Below are positions 22,943-35,600 of a DNA stretch of 64,000 nt, one piece after another. The notes under the pieces are model-generated. The model did not search any database. It saw nothing but the letters and a program-made list of their open reading frames with translations, and had not been told where the DNA came from. The first letter of the stretch is position 1. Each line of letters begins with the position of its first letter. Both the position numbers and the translations under genes were made by a program. Origin of the DNA: Pyrenopolyporus hunteri (taxonomy: Eukaryota; Ascomycota; Sordariomycetes; Xylariales; Hypoxylaceae); assembly GCA_902806595.1 (NCBI GenBank), contig CADCXC010000003.1, positions 1,364,001 through 1,428,000 of the forward strand, in the 5' to 3' direction.

Positions 22943-25047
22943 AGTCAAAACAACCCCTTAAACTATGATAGAGATGGAAGTAGTTGTAGCATGTATATAT
23001 CCCCTCCCATCAGCTAAGGCAGAATATATAGGCCACTGGAATGCTCTAGGGGTAGAGAAGAGGCATCACGCGGCTTGCGACTGCGACTATCGATCCAGTT
23101 CGGGGAAGATGTGAAGATTAGGGCACATCCTGAATGTGGAAATCTACGGGATTGTAGGTAAACAATAAATTTCGAGGACCAATGCGGCGCAGGGCGTCGA
23201 GGGCGTGGTTTGACTTTGCACAGACCGTCGGCTAAGCAGATGGGAAATCCGTCTTTGCGCCAACTCCAGCCTTTGACGAACCGGGCTATCGAGAGTTGCA
23301 AAGATGACGATATAAACCAACGCCCGGATAAGTTATTTTACTATATACGGACGGGAAACTTGAAGGATCCACCTCAAGCTTGATAAGTGTGCTACATGAC
23401 TTATCTCGACCGCGGACCCGAAGATAGATAATATCGATAACGATAAGGAACGAGGATGGGGAAATGTGACAGAGATAGGGGAAAGGGAAAAGCCTACTTA
23501 GGTCGCTTATGTAACGACTGCATGGAACACCTCCAGAACTTCGTATTGCCCGAATAGGCAAGGCGAAATACCACATCCAGCAGGCCTACATCTGTACATA
23601 TACATATACATAGGTCTTCGAGGGAACTTCTCTACATGTAATTTTTATATCGAGGTGCACATGTACATCTATGCGTACATATATGCAGCATAAGTATCCG
23701 TACATACCTACCTAGGTACCTAGGTACGCTACCTCATACGTGGGTTGACGTGGCTAGCTGCCTACGGCACGTCGAAGAAGCCGTTCTAGCACGCCCGGAT
23801 GCATAGGGTTATTAAGCATGTATTAATGGGGAAGTTGTTTGGCTTAGCCTTGGGAACGGTGTGCGAATATGTACATGTATTTACCTGTAATGTACCTAGG
23901 TATGGCGCCTATGCCCTGCACAATGCTCTACCTACGTGTATGAGAGGTATATATCTACCTATATATACCTCGTATATATATATAGGTATATATATATATA
24001 TATATATATACCTCTTAGGTACCCGGTCGAGATACTCAGGTCGACCCCTACCTTGGTATGTGATTCTTTGAGTCGATCTTCGCGCATCCTTCATCTGTAC
24101 ACCGCTTTCGATCAGGTTTAGGCATGCTTGTACCTACCCACATTAGGCTAGGGACTGAAGAAAGTTACCTGGGTGTGGTTCTTGTACACGACCTGAACTG
24201 ACTGCGTTCGATATAAGCCGCCCGATACGTCCATATGTACCGGCCTGCATAAGGGCGCACAATAACACATTGTATACATTTTTTTTATTAGCTGTCCAAC
24301 GTTTCCAGTTCTCTGTGAGAATAGAGCAGCGCTATGATTGGTCAGGCAAGGCGCAGTAGCCATACCCTTAAGGTATAGTGGTAGTCATAGCGACGTAGAG
24401 ACGTAGGTACATGTATATCCGTACTGTTGTGTAGGTAGGTTAGGTACCTAAGGCAGGCAAATTGTTACGTGTAAGTGCGCTGAAGAGGAAAAAAAAAAAA
24501 AGTCTAAAAAATTTATTTGAGGTACGGCGGGCAGCACCCAACAACTTCTTTTTTTTTTTTTTTCTGGCTACTACGTACAACCTTTGGAGGGGACACTGAC
24601 AGGGTTGCGCCTTCCCCCACTTCGCCTCTCCCACCAGACCAGTCCAGTTCTCCTGCCCTCTCTCAGCAAATTCCCCTTCGCCGCAAACCAACTACTTCAA
24701 TCACTACAACTTCTTTCACAACCTTCCTCTTCGCGGTCGGACTTAATCTCGAGTTCAACTTTTCTTCTACATCAATCAAAATTACCATCCCGCCGACGCA
24801 CCCGTCACAGCCAAAGTTACCGACGTGCACAGTTCTTTCGAGCTTGCCGACCCAGTGACTTGAGCGTCCCACTTCATACATAACTTCACGTTTTCATCAG
24901 TACCTATCTTTTATTTTTTTTTTCCCTTCGTCGCCTCCATTACCACTTTTTTTTCCGGCCGTGGGCTTCCAAGTCCCCAATCGGAAATCGACATACCCTT
25001 TTACGAATCAATCGTAATTCACAACTCCTGCAACAGGAACATTAACA
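22943..25047. other. Divergent spacer between YPK9 and NAP1
   Basis: About 2.1 kb containing both promoters. Features: TACC/GGTAC-rich block around 23700-23735, an AT dinucleotide microsatellite at 23947-24013, a TAGG tract near 24430-24445, and poly-A/poly-T runs at 24488-24500 and 24548-24564. Small open frames (for example 24517-24883) look like NAP1 leader sequence: pyrimidine-rich, no conserved protein. Confidence 0.5.
23947..24013. repeat. (TA)n microsatellite with TACC interruptions
   Basis: Almost uninterrupted alternating TA/AT with three CTACC/ACCTC interruptions. It can form cruciform structures and is likely length-variable. Confidence 0.9.
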
Positions 25048-26550
25048 ATGGCGGAGCCCATTAAGAATCGACGTGCAGAGGTTCCTGCTCCGTACGTAGA
25101 ACAGTCTTCATTAGTTTTTTTTTGTTATTCTCTTTGCAGCTTTGATATCGCTCTAAGACACTGACATGGTCTAATCTCTTCTCCGCAGTACTCCGCAGAA
25201 CACACCTGCCAGCAATGCCCCGATCTCCTCTCATGCCCAACAACCGGGCGTTGCTAGCATCAAGGAAGGTACGTGGATAGATCACCCTGCCAGAACCAGT
25301 CTGTTTGGTAATGTATATGGGCGCTAACTTGATCTGTGCTACAGAGGACCTCGATCGCGCTGCTGCCGCGTCTATCTTTGCCCAGAACCCCAAGCTGGTT
25401 CAAATGATCCAGGGCCGACTCGGCTCTCTTGTCGGCCGATCTTCCGGCTACATAGAATCTCTGCCCCCTGTTGTCCGTCGCCGTGTCGCCGGCTTGAAGG
25501 GTATCCAGAAAGATCACTCGAAGCTCGAGGCTGAGTTCCAGGAGGAGGTCCTCCAGCTGGAGAAGAAGTATTTTGCCAAGTTCACTCCTCTCTACGAGAA
25601 GCGCGCGGCAATCGTCAACGGCAAGGAGGAGCCTACCGAGGAGCAGGTCAAGGCTGGTGAGGATGACAATGAGACTGATGAGGCTAAGGCCGAGCAGGAC
25701 GAGAAGGTGACTCCCGAGACCGCTGAGCTCGTGAAGGGTATTCCTGAGTTCTGGCTGTCTGCCATGAAGAACCAGATTTCTCTCGCCGAGATGATCACCG
25801 ACCGTGACGAGGCTGCCCTCCGTTACCTTACTGACATCCGAATGGAGTACCTCGATAAGCCTGGTTTCCGCCTAATCTTCGAGTTCGCCGAGAACGAGTT
25901 CTTCACCAACAAGACCATTACCAAGACGTATTTCTACCAGAACGAGAGTGGTTATGGCGGTGACTTCATCTACGATCACGCCGAGGGTGACAAGATCGAC
26001 TGGAAGGAAGGCCGCGATCTCACCGTCCGCATTGAGAGCAAGAAGCAGCGAAATAAGAGTAAGCAACCCTGAGTAGAATATCCAACCAGAATATTCAAAG
26101 TTCCCCGCTAACCCACTTGAAGACACCAAGCAAACCCGCATCGTCAAGAAGACGGTCCCGACCGAGTCCTTCTTCAACTTCTTCTCGCCGCCCAAGGCTC
26201 CCACCGACGATGACGACGATGATGCCGCATCGGATATTGAGGAGCGTTTGGAGTTGGACTACCAACTCGGCGAGGACATCAAGGAGAAGTTGATTCCCCG
26301 AGCCATCGACTGGTTTACTGGTGAGGCGCTGGCTTTCGAGGAGCTCGACGACCTTGAGGACCAGGAATTTGATGAAGACGACGACGAGGATGACCTCAGC
26401 GAAGATCGCGATGACGAGGAGGAGGAATCTGACGACGATGTTTGTTTTGACCACCCCAAGTGACCATTCGGAACAAGATGAACTAATTTTCTGATGTAGG
26501 ATGACGGCGCGAAACCGAAGCAGGAGGCGCAAGAGTGCAAGCAGAGCTAA
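25048..26550 (+). CDS. NAP1: Nucleosome assembly protein Nap1
   Basis: H2A-H2B histone chaperone shuttling between cytoplasm and nucleus. Five exons: 25048-25091, 25189-25268, 25345-26058, 26123-26439, 26500-26550; 401 aa. The N-terminal tail is Pro/Asn-rich. The NAP dimerisation helix and domain cover about residues 50-310 (LEAEFQEEVLQLEKKYFAKF, GIPEFWLSAMKNQ, LTDIRMEYLDKPGFRLIFEF, TKTYFY). The segment TESFFNFFSPP lies just after intron 3 and the acidic tail follows (DEDDDEDDLSED). The last exon, 17 codons, ends CKQS, a CaaX-like box seen in Nap1 proteins. The donor of intron 4 is the non-consensus GTTTGT; failure to splice gives a short alternative tail without CKQS. Confidence 0.95.
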
Positions 26551-27855
26551 ATCTCGCCCACTCTTGCCCCTAACGATTTCCACTTAATTCATGTCACGGG
26601 TCCCGCTCGATTAGGGAGAGGAGGTTGAGTAGAGGTCGCCTATACCCCTATCGCCCTTCCCAATTCCCTTTTAATGTTCTATCGGCCAAGGCAAATTTTA
26701 ATCTTGAAGATTTGTCGACTCTTTTACAGAAGTCACACAGCAAATGGTCGTGCAATCAGGTGCAAAATAGACTGGCCATTCCCGTTAGGTTCTAGGCTGT
26801 TTTCGGAATCTCGTTCTGTATTGCTTGGTAGTTCTGCTATTCATTGTTTTCCTCCCAGCATCAGGGCTGGTCTGGAGTAGCCGGTTGGCTGGACGGGTGA
26901 CAGCATGTAACGAAACAGAGGCATCGGAGGTGGACCCCAAAGGGCACGTAACTCCAGGCTGGCATCAGGGGAGGAAAAGGTCAAGTTGCTGGATCGTCGT
27001 CAATCAATAATGCATTCGGACAGAGAATCACACGAAGTTGACGAAAGCTTGCATCTTGCGTCTTACGTCTTGCTTCTTGCATATATGTACATCGCACGTT
27101 GCACAATGGACCCAATTTGTCCACCACCCTAGCATATCCTAACATGAGAGAACTCGAATGTTCTCTGCGCACAGTTTTTCTTTCTTGGTTGTGTGAAGAC
27201 CAGGACTGCTGACCCCTTTATTTCGTACCATACCTACCTACCCCCTAGACACGTAGGTAGGTAGTTAGGAGATATTAACTACCACATAAGGTATCAGGTT
27301 TTAAGAGAGCATTAAGAGGTATACACAGCCTGGCCATTTCATAGTTACCGAAATGATAGTGTTAGCGGCGGAAGAGCTGATCGAGCTTTCTTATACGAAA
27401 GATGATTATGGGGACCCCCGTGACTCACGGCCGCTCTAAGGTGATGACGTCCGATTACGGGATCTAAATTATGAACAAATACCTTTTCCCCTTTAATTAC
27501 CTTGCTGGCTCTTTTCATCTTCCATTACAGATTGCGCTGAATAAAAAATAATAAAAAGTTGGGTCTCCTGACTTGTGACGTGAAGCGATAGGCTGATGCA
27601 GATGGGTATTAGTATAGCGAATCACAAATGCGCTAGCCAGAATTGCGGTTATCCTAAAAGGTTCGATATCCCGTCCCTGCCCTTAAGTTTAAAGTTCTTA
27701 GATTCTTGGGCTCTTGGAACCGTCAAGCCAACAAAAAGTTTTTCCCCGTCTCTGAGTCAACTTACACCCATATCGGGCTATATGTAGCTAGCCATCCCTC
27801 CCCGAACCCGTACGTTTGCACATCCCGGAGTTTAGTATAACCCAATCGCAAAACC
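26551..27855. other. Intergenic spacer, NAP1 to SER3
   Basis: NAP1 3' region, then an AT-rich spacer with a perfect TACCTACCTAC inverted pair at 27231-27263, then the SER3 promoter side. No gene seen. Confidence 0.55.
27231..27263. repeat. Perfect inverted pair of TACC tracts (hairpin)
   Basis: Left arm 27231-27241 (TACCTACCTAC) and right arm 27253-27263 (GTAGGTAGGTA) are exact reverse complements separated by 11 nt, so the DNA or an RNA could fold as an 11-bp stem. Confidence 0.85.
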
Positions 27856-29683
27856 ATGACACAAGCACAGAGCATTGCGAGGGCGCCCGAGTCCGAATTG
27901 TCGGTCTCCCCGTCAGCAGCCACATTTCACTCCCCACTGTCTAGCTTTGGCGGGCCCTTCGCTCAACGAGGACAGCCGAAGCAGCTCAAGCCCTTCAACA
28001 CTCAAGACATCAAGATCCTCCTGCTCGAGAACGTCAATCAGAGCGGAGTAGAAATCCTGACCGCCCAGGGCTACCAGGTCGAGTTTCACAAGAGCTCGTT
28101 ACCCGAGGATCAGCTAATTGAGAAGATCCGGTGAGTTCTCATCATCACTCAGGTGTAATAAGCGAAGCACCGACCAGGCTCTGACGAAAACCAACAGAGG
28201 GGTCCACGTCATTGGCATCCGGTCAAAGACGAAACTGAACGAAAAGGTGCTCCGCGAGGCTAAGAACCTCCTCGTCATCGGCTGCTTCTGCATTGGCACC
28301 AACCAGGTGGATTTGGAATATGCTGCCCACCATGGCATTGCCGTCTTCAACTCGCCTTTCGCGAACTCCCGAAGCGTGGCTGAGCTGGTTATTTCAGAAA
28401 TAATTGCTCTAGCCCGCCAATTGGGCGACAGGTCCAATGAGATGCATCGGGGTACCTGGAACAAGGTGAGCGCCAAGTGCTGGGAAATCCGTGGCAAGAC
28501 CCTTGGTACGTGCTATATCACCCGGACTCGTCTTTAACCCCGAACCGGGAGGCTAATACTAACCGCACCCAAGGAATTGTCGGGTATGGACATATCGGTT
28601 CGCAATTGTCCGTCCTCGCGGAAGCTATGGGGATGTCGGTCATATATTACGACGTCGTGAGCTTGATGGCGCTAGGTACCGCTCGACAAGTACCGACGTT
28701 AGATGATCTTCTGAGGGAAGCCGACTTCGTGACTCTGCACGTCCCGGAGCTGCCCGAGACCAAGAACATGATTTCTTCCGCGCAGTTCAGGCAGATGAAG
28801 GACGGCTCGTACATCATTAATGCTAGCCGTGGGACCGTAGTAGACATCCCGGCGCTGATCAACGCGATGCGTAGCGGCAGGATTGCCGGAGCCGCGTTGG
28901 ATGTCTATCCTAGTGAACCACGTGCCAACGGCGACTATTTCAACAACAGTTTGAATGGCTGGGAAGAGGACCTCCGTAGCCTAAGCAACATCATCCTCAC
29001 ACCCCATATTGGCGGAAGTACCGAAGAGGCTCAGAGAGCAATTGGTGTAGAAGGTATAAGAGTTCCAACCCGTGCTGTACTTTGAGATGTGAGAGCTAAT
29101 TTGAACATCTTTTAGTCGGTGATGCCTTGGTCCGATACATCAACCAAGGTATTACTCTGGGCAGCGTTAACATGCCTGAGGTCAACCTGCGATCTTTGAC
29201 ACTGGAGGAACCCAACCACGCACGGGTAAGAAATATATGGCAGCTTGGACCATCACGACAGCTTCTAATCCCCTATAGGTTATCTACATCCACAAAAACG
29301 TACCGGGCGTGCTTCGCAAGGGTTAGTCAACTAGTAGTATGCGTGATTGCAGCCAGATACTAACATTAGGCAGTCAACGAGATTCTCGGCAACCATAACG
29401 TTGACAAGCAGATTAGCGATAGCAGAGCAGACGTACGTCTTACACTTTCTCGCTTTTCTAGCGGTCCTTTTCTATTTGAAGCTAACTGACACACGCAGGT
29501 CGCATATCTCATGGCCGACGTCAGCGACGTCCAAACGAGCGATCTTAAGGAAATTCACGATTCTCTCGAGGGCTTGAGCTGTGAGTGCCGGTTTATAGCA
29601 TACTCTTAAGATGGGCATAGAAGTAACCTAGCTAACCCAACCCGTCCGCAACAGCCCGTATCATGACACGCGTCCTCTACTAG
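27856..29683 (+). CDS. SER3: D-3-phosphoglycerate dehydrogenase (Ser3/Ser33)
   Basis: NAD-dependent oxidation of 3-phosphoglycerate to 3-phosphohydroxypyruvate, first step of serine synthesis, cytosolic. Eight exons: 27856-28130, 28198-28505, 28574-29053, 29116-29225, 29279-29321, 29374-29432, 29499-29580, 29655-29683; 461 aa (yeast 469). The catalytic N-terminal part starts DIKILLLENVNQSGVEIL; the NAD Rossmann motif GIVGYGHIGSQ crosses intron 2/exon 3; SRGTVVD, ALDVYPSEP and the catalytic His region TPHIGGSTEEAQ are present. The C-terminal ACT domain is built from four short exons (VIYIHKNVPGVL, LGNHNVDKQISDSR, VAYLMADVSDV). The last exon encodes only 9 residues. The ACT domain is where L-serine feedback binds in the family. 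Confidence 0.95.
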
Positions 29684-32051
29684 AACTGCTGGGAAATAGT
29701 GAGCATGGAACAGGTGGATGGTATATGAGAGTCTGCAGACGGAGAGACAGACACTTTCAACCCCGGCGTTCAACAAAAAAAGTGGGAAAACTCGAAGAAA
29801 CCATAAATATCCCTCGGTGTATCGGTGGGTATTGCATATACAAATTCAACTTACGGCGAAGCAGACGGATACCCAGGAAAAACCAAAACATTGCATAGCC
29901 TACCTAGTAGGAGGTACCTGGTAGGATAGGTACCTACATACTTAGCCAAGGCAGTAGATAGATAGGCACGGTTAGGGAAAAAAAGGAGGGCATCAAGGTT
30001 CAACATTGAAAGGCCCAAGACACAGAGTGGGTAATCAACTAGTCAGCTTTTCGTCATTACTGTTTGTTGTTTCGGTTATTACGATTATTACTATAGCATA
30101 AATTCAATCGTATGCCTACCTAGGTGTCTACCTTTTACACCTCTTACTTACCTGTGTATAGCATGGGATTACGAGACGCCCCGGGCTCGCCGTCCGTTGA
30201 GCGTGGAGCGTTGACCTGTTGACTACATACCTACTTACCTACATATTGACTATTGTCTCCTATTATGGAGAGCTCGGGGTGCGAGGGGGGAGAGGTACTT
30301 AATTTCTAGTGTGGTAGGTCGGTAATATGCTGATTTGCAGAAAGGCATTGTACAATAGGTAGGCGACCTAGGTTTCTATACAATGTATACCTAGGTACCG
30401 ACGCATATATATGGAGGATGGAAGATGGGGTTGGAAATATAAAACATCGGTGTTATCGACGTTCGAGTCGAAGCCCTTTAATATGTGTATTTTGTTGGGT
30501 GAGACGGGATCATGTCGTGTAGCCTACGTAGGTGTGCAGAGTTCCTCGTAGGGGGTTGTGTTACCTTACCGGCCTGTGGCTTGTGCTGAACCGCGTGGAA
30601 AAAGGGAGAGGTTCCGAGGGACCGAGAGGTGAAACGAACGCAGGTACCTAGGTTGTTTGTTTGTTTAGGTGGTTGGCCCAGTCCGTGGACGCGGCGAAGC
30701 GTGTGTGTAAATACATACCTGGTACTATTTACGCTATATGTATACATCTATTGGGACATGCCTTGACCTAGGTGTTTTTCTAATTTTTTTCTTTTCATGC
30801 GTTACCACGTGTGTTATGGTGATCGTGATGTGTAGGTAGGTAGATATATACAGGTAAATATGTATAATAAGGTAGGTAGGCGTTGGAGATCCGGGGATGA
30901 GGGTTGGTCGTAAGAGTCGGGTTCCTATGCACCAGGTTTCGGGCTGCCACCCCTGTCAGCCACCGGTTTCTATATCCAGAAGAACCTCGTTCATGGGTTC
31001 GATGATATGTACCCGCTTCCTACGATGTCAGAGGTAAAGATTATTTTTCTCTCTTTTTTACTACGTTTTGAAAAGTCCAAGCCGCATGGGTATATGATTG
31101 ACGGTAGGGTATTTGTTCTAGTCATGGATTTGGAATGGACGGGAAAAGGTTTGAACCCTTCCCCCTATCTTTCTTGCGTTGTTATTTTATTAGACGGTCA
31201 AAGATCCTTGAAAGGAGGAGGGACGTATGACGGCGTGGAGGCTAGCTGGAGAGGAGTATGGAGCGACGGTTCCGGGAGTTGGACAACTAATTACCTACCT
31301 ACGTTACTTGTTGATTGTCCGAGCTCTTGTTGAAGTTTCCTTTTCCCTTCTTGGGGAGGAATTAATTATTGCAATATCTCCAGATCAACTTGAATTGGTA
31401 TGGAAATAAGCCTGTCTGTTGGAGTCTAGGTATTTCTACTTGTATGTGCTCAAGGTAGGTAGTAAGTAGGTGGTAGGGGATTGTGCAACATAGGAATTGC
31501 GACTTTTCGAGGTAGATTGTAGATACCTCGCCCCCGAAATATATGAGGTACGACATTGCGAAGTATGCAGGTACGTAGTTCAAAAGGCAGGTACAATAGA
31601 TTAGTAGGTACATAGATCCGTACCGTCACGGTCACGTCTGTTTTAATTGAATTATCTAGATCACGGTGGGATGTCACAACAGCCCATCAACTATAAGCAT
31701 AAGAATGGTAGTTCTGCAGACATGTTACTTTGTCGACTGCTGCATGTGCTCACATGCACACACACTCAGAGGAATGTTTCTGCAGGAAAAAGGGAGGAGG
31801 AGGGATTCGTGATCAAGTTGATGTTGTAAAAGTTGTACCATAGGTAGTAAAGGGTTGCAAAGGTACCTACAGTTATACACCTACTTTACAAGTAACAGCG
31901 CACCGCTTTAGTGGATTTACTAGGTAACAGATACCTCGGGGCTGCTTGGCCAGGCTAAGTTTCCCACCTGAACATGGTGAGCCCCGCCGATTAAGAACTG
32001 AAAGAAAAGAATTTAAAAAATGGCTGGAGGACCCTTTTCGAAACCCCCCTT

Positions 32052-32075
32052 GTCACCCCTGTCACCCCTGTCACC
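32052..32075. repeat. Tandem 9-mer GTCACCCCT
   Basis: Two full and one partial consecutive copies, ending in a CCGGGCCCG palindrome. Confidence 0.75.
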
Positions 32076-32192
32076 GGGCCCGCACTAGTCTCTAGCAGGT
32101 AAGGCGTTCTCCTTTAACCCCCTACCTCCCCTAAATTTCAAGTCGCTGAAGGCTGACTGGCGACCACCGTGATCAAGTGGTAATACGTGCGG

Positions 32193-32216
32193 TGCGGTAT
32201 TGCGGTATTGCGGTAT
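32193..32216. repeat. Tandem 8-mer TGCGGTAT x3
   Basis: Three perfect head-to-tail copies about 460 bp upstream of the MYO2 start. Confidence 0.85.
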
Positions 32217-32673
32217 TGCATTGAGGTACATACGCATAATACATTAGGTACAATTCATACGTGCAAGACGCACACCGGTACAATATCACAACGCGGTTCA
32301 CAAAACTGGCCATCACACTTTTTTTTCCCTTCTCTATTCTTCCTCAGTTGCGAGAACATCTCAACACCATATCTCCGCTGAAGGACCTGCCGTTAGATCG
32401 TCCCAGGTCTATATTGTCCCCCCCATTCTATACTCTGGTCTAGTGGCTATAGACTTCCTTTATTCGGTAGATAACGCCCTCTTCGCTTGTCGTTTGTGTC
32501 CACCACACCCACCACCATAACCACCCCCCAAAGCGAAACTCGACCGACCGGCACGGATGCCTCGTGCTATCTGCCACCTCCCCTTAACCAGTCTCCCAAT
32601 ATCCTTCCGCCTCCCGCGACACGATCGAACTTAATTTTGCACTACTCTCCCGCCCACCGATCAATAGCCTCTC

Positions 32674-35600
32674 ATGTCGCATAGCTACGATGTCGGGACG
32701 AGAGCTTGGCAGCCAGATGCCACCGAGGGCTGGGTGGCATCCGAGGTTGTCAAGAAGACCGTCGATGGTGACAAGGTGACCTTGGTCTTTAAGCTCGAGA
32801 ACGAAGAGGTATGCCAAATCTATAATCGACACGACGCCGGGAGACTTTGAGCACACTCTGACCGCTAATCCGTTGTGTAGACTAAGGAGGTAGTGCTCTC
32901 TGCGGAGGCTCTGCAAAATGCCAACGACCCGTCCCTGCCCCCGTTAATGAACCCTTCGATGCTCGAAGCCAGCGATGATTTAACAAATCTATCACATCTT
33001 AACGAGCCGGCCGGTATGCATAATCCTACCAGCATCTTCGTGGGTAGATTTAGACTTGGATGCTGACTGCTCTGTGAATACAGTGCTCCAGGCCATCCGC
33101 CTACGATATGCGCAAAAGGAGATCTACACGTACAGTGGTATAGTGCTGATAGCTACGAATCCCTTCGCCCGAGTCGACTCTCTCTATGTCCCGGGTATGG
33201 TGCAGGTCTACGCTGGCAAGCAGAGGGAGACGCAAGCCCCCCATCTGTTTGCCATCGCCGAAGAAGCTTTCATGTGAATATGCCGCGATCCTTGATATTC
33301 GGGACCATGGGTAGCTGACTTGCCTGATTCTAGGAAAATGATAAAAGATGCCAGGAATCAAACCGTCGTAGTTTCTGGAGAGTCCGGTGCCGGAAAGACG
33401 GTCAGTGCCAAATATATCATGCGATACTTCGCTACGAGAGAATCGCCAGACAACCCAGGAGGCCGAGTCAAGAAGGGTTCGGAAGGAATGAGCGAGACGG
33501 AGGAGCAGATTCTAGCGACCAACCCTATCATGGAAGCCTTTGGAAACGCTAAGACGACCCGAAACGACAACTCGTCGAGGTTTGGAAAGTACATAGAGAT
33601 TATGTTCGATAACAAGACGAACATCATTGGTGCTAGGATCAGGACATATCTTCTCGAACGGTCAAGGCTGGTCTTCCAGCCCCTGAAGGAGAGGAATTAC
33701 CACATTTTCTACCAGTTCTTAGCCGGAGCCACGGACAAGGAGCGACAGGAACTCGGCCTACTCCCGATCGAGCAGTTTGACTACCTTAATCAGGGAAACT
33801 CACCTACGATCGATGGAGTGGACGATAAGGCCGAATTTATCGCTACCAAGAGTTCGCTGAAGACGATCGGTGTAGACGAGGCCCAGCAGACGGGTATCTT
33901 CAAACTCCTTGCTGGTCTGCTGCATCTAGGCAACGTTAAGATCGGTGCCTCCAGGAACGACAGCGTACTGGCTCCTACCGAACCCTCTTTAGAGCGTGCC
34001 TGCTCCATTCTCGGGATCGATGCTACGAACTTCGCTAAGTGGATCGTGAAGAAGCAGCTCGTCACCCGTGGCGAGAAGATTGTTTCGAACTTGACGCAAC
34101 AGCAAGCCATAGTTGTTCGAGACTCGGTGGCCAAGTACATTTACTCGAGTCTTTTCGACTGGTTGGTGGAGGTCATCAATAGGAGTTTAGCCACCGACGA
34201 GGTCTTGGGTCGCCTTCAATCCTTCATCGGTGTTCTTGATATTTACGGTTTCGAGCACTTCGCTAAGAACTCGTTCGAGCAGTTCTGCATCAACTACGCC
34301 AACGAGAAGCTTCAGCAGCAGTTCAATTCGCACGTGTTCAGGCTGGAACAGGAAGAATACGTCCGCGAACAGATTGATTGGAAGTTCATCGAGTTCTCTG
34401 ATAACCAACCGTGTATCGACCTAATTGAAGGTAAACTTGGTATTCTATCCCTCCTTGACGAAGAGTCCAGGTTGCCTATGGGCGCGGATGAGCAGTTCGT
34501 TACCAAGCTCCATCACAACTTCTCCAACGGCAAGAATAAATTCTATAAGAAGCCCCGATTCGGAAAGTCTTCGTTCACAGTCTGCCACTATGCCGTCGAC
34601 GTCACGTATGAGTCGGAGGGTTTCATCGAGAAGAACAGGGACACCGTCCCCGATGAGCACATGGAGATTCTTCGCGCGACGACGAACAAGTTCCTTAGCA
34701 AAGTCCTTGCCGCGGCGTCCGCTGTTCGCGAGAAAGATGTCGCTGCTTCCGGCTCTGCCGTTGCAAAGCCCGCAGCAGGTAGGAAGATAGGTGTTGCTGT
34801 TAACCGCAAGCCAACTCTTGGCGGCATTTTCCGTTCCTCGCTTATCGAATTGATGAACACAATTGGTAACACCAATGTTCATTATATTCGTTGTATTAAG
34901 CCAAATGAGGCCAAGGTCGCATGGAAATTCGAGGGTCCCATGGTTCTCAGCCAACTGAGAGCTTGTGGTGTCCTCGAGACTATCCGTATTAGTTGTGCGG
35001 GTTATCCTGGGCGTTGGACCTACGAGGAGTTTGCTCTGCGATACTATCTCCTGATTCCCTCAAGCCGATGGCAGACGGAGATCCGACAGCTAGTGAAGGA
35101 AATCCTCGCGCAAGCGCTCGGCTCGCTCACCGGTACCGGGACGGACAGCTACCAATTAGGTTTAACCAAGATCTTCTTCCGTGCAGGTATGCTTGCGCAT
35201 CTGGAGAACCTTCGTCAGAACCGCATGAGCGAAGCTGCCACCTTAATCCAGAAGAACCTCAAGGCCAAGTACTACCGCCGCAAGTACCTCGAGGCACGAA
35301 GTTCCATCATCGCTTTCCAATCCCTTACCAGAGCCTACGCAACGCGCAAAGCAGCACAGGAGCTGCGTACGGTCAAGGCCGCAACTACAATCCAGAGAGT
35401 ATGGAGGGGACGGAAGCAGCGACGAGCATTCTTGCGGATCCGCAACAGCGTCGTCCTTGTGCAGGCTGTCGCGAAGGGTTACTTGCGGAGGAGGGAGATT
35501 ATGGAAACCCGCGTGGGCAATGCTGTTCTCCTCATCCAGCGAGTGTGGCGGTCGAGGCGACAGGTCCGTGCATGGAAAACTTACCGCAAGAAGGTCATCC

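Larger units (their letters stand above)
29684..32673. other. Intergenic spacer, SER3 to MYO2
   Basis: About 3 kb, the longest gene-free stretch. It holds TAGG/TACC tracts at 30832-30844 and 31454-31472, GGTACC-type palindromes, a 9-bp repeat GTCACCCCT at about 32051-32075, and three tandem TGCGGTAT units at 32193-32216. The last ~350 bp are pyrimidine-rich (CACC/CCTC) and probably form the MYO2 leader. Open frames here are short and unconvincing. Confidence 0.55.

Noticed and set aside
23799..24121. Small frames over the TA microsatellite
   Set aside because: Tyr/Ile repeats caused by alternating TA; not coding.
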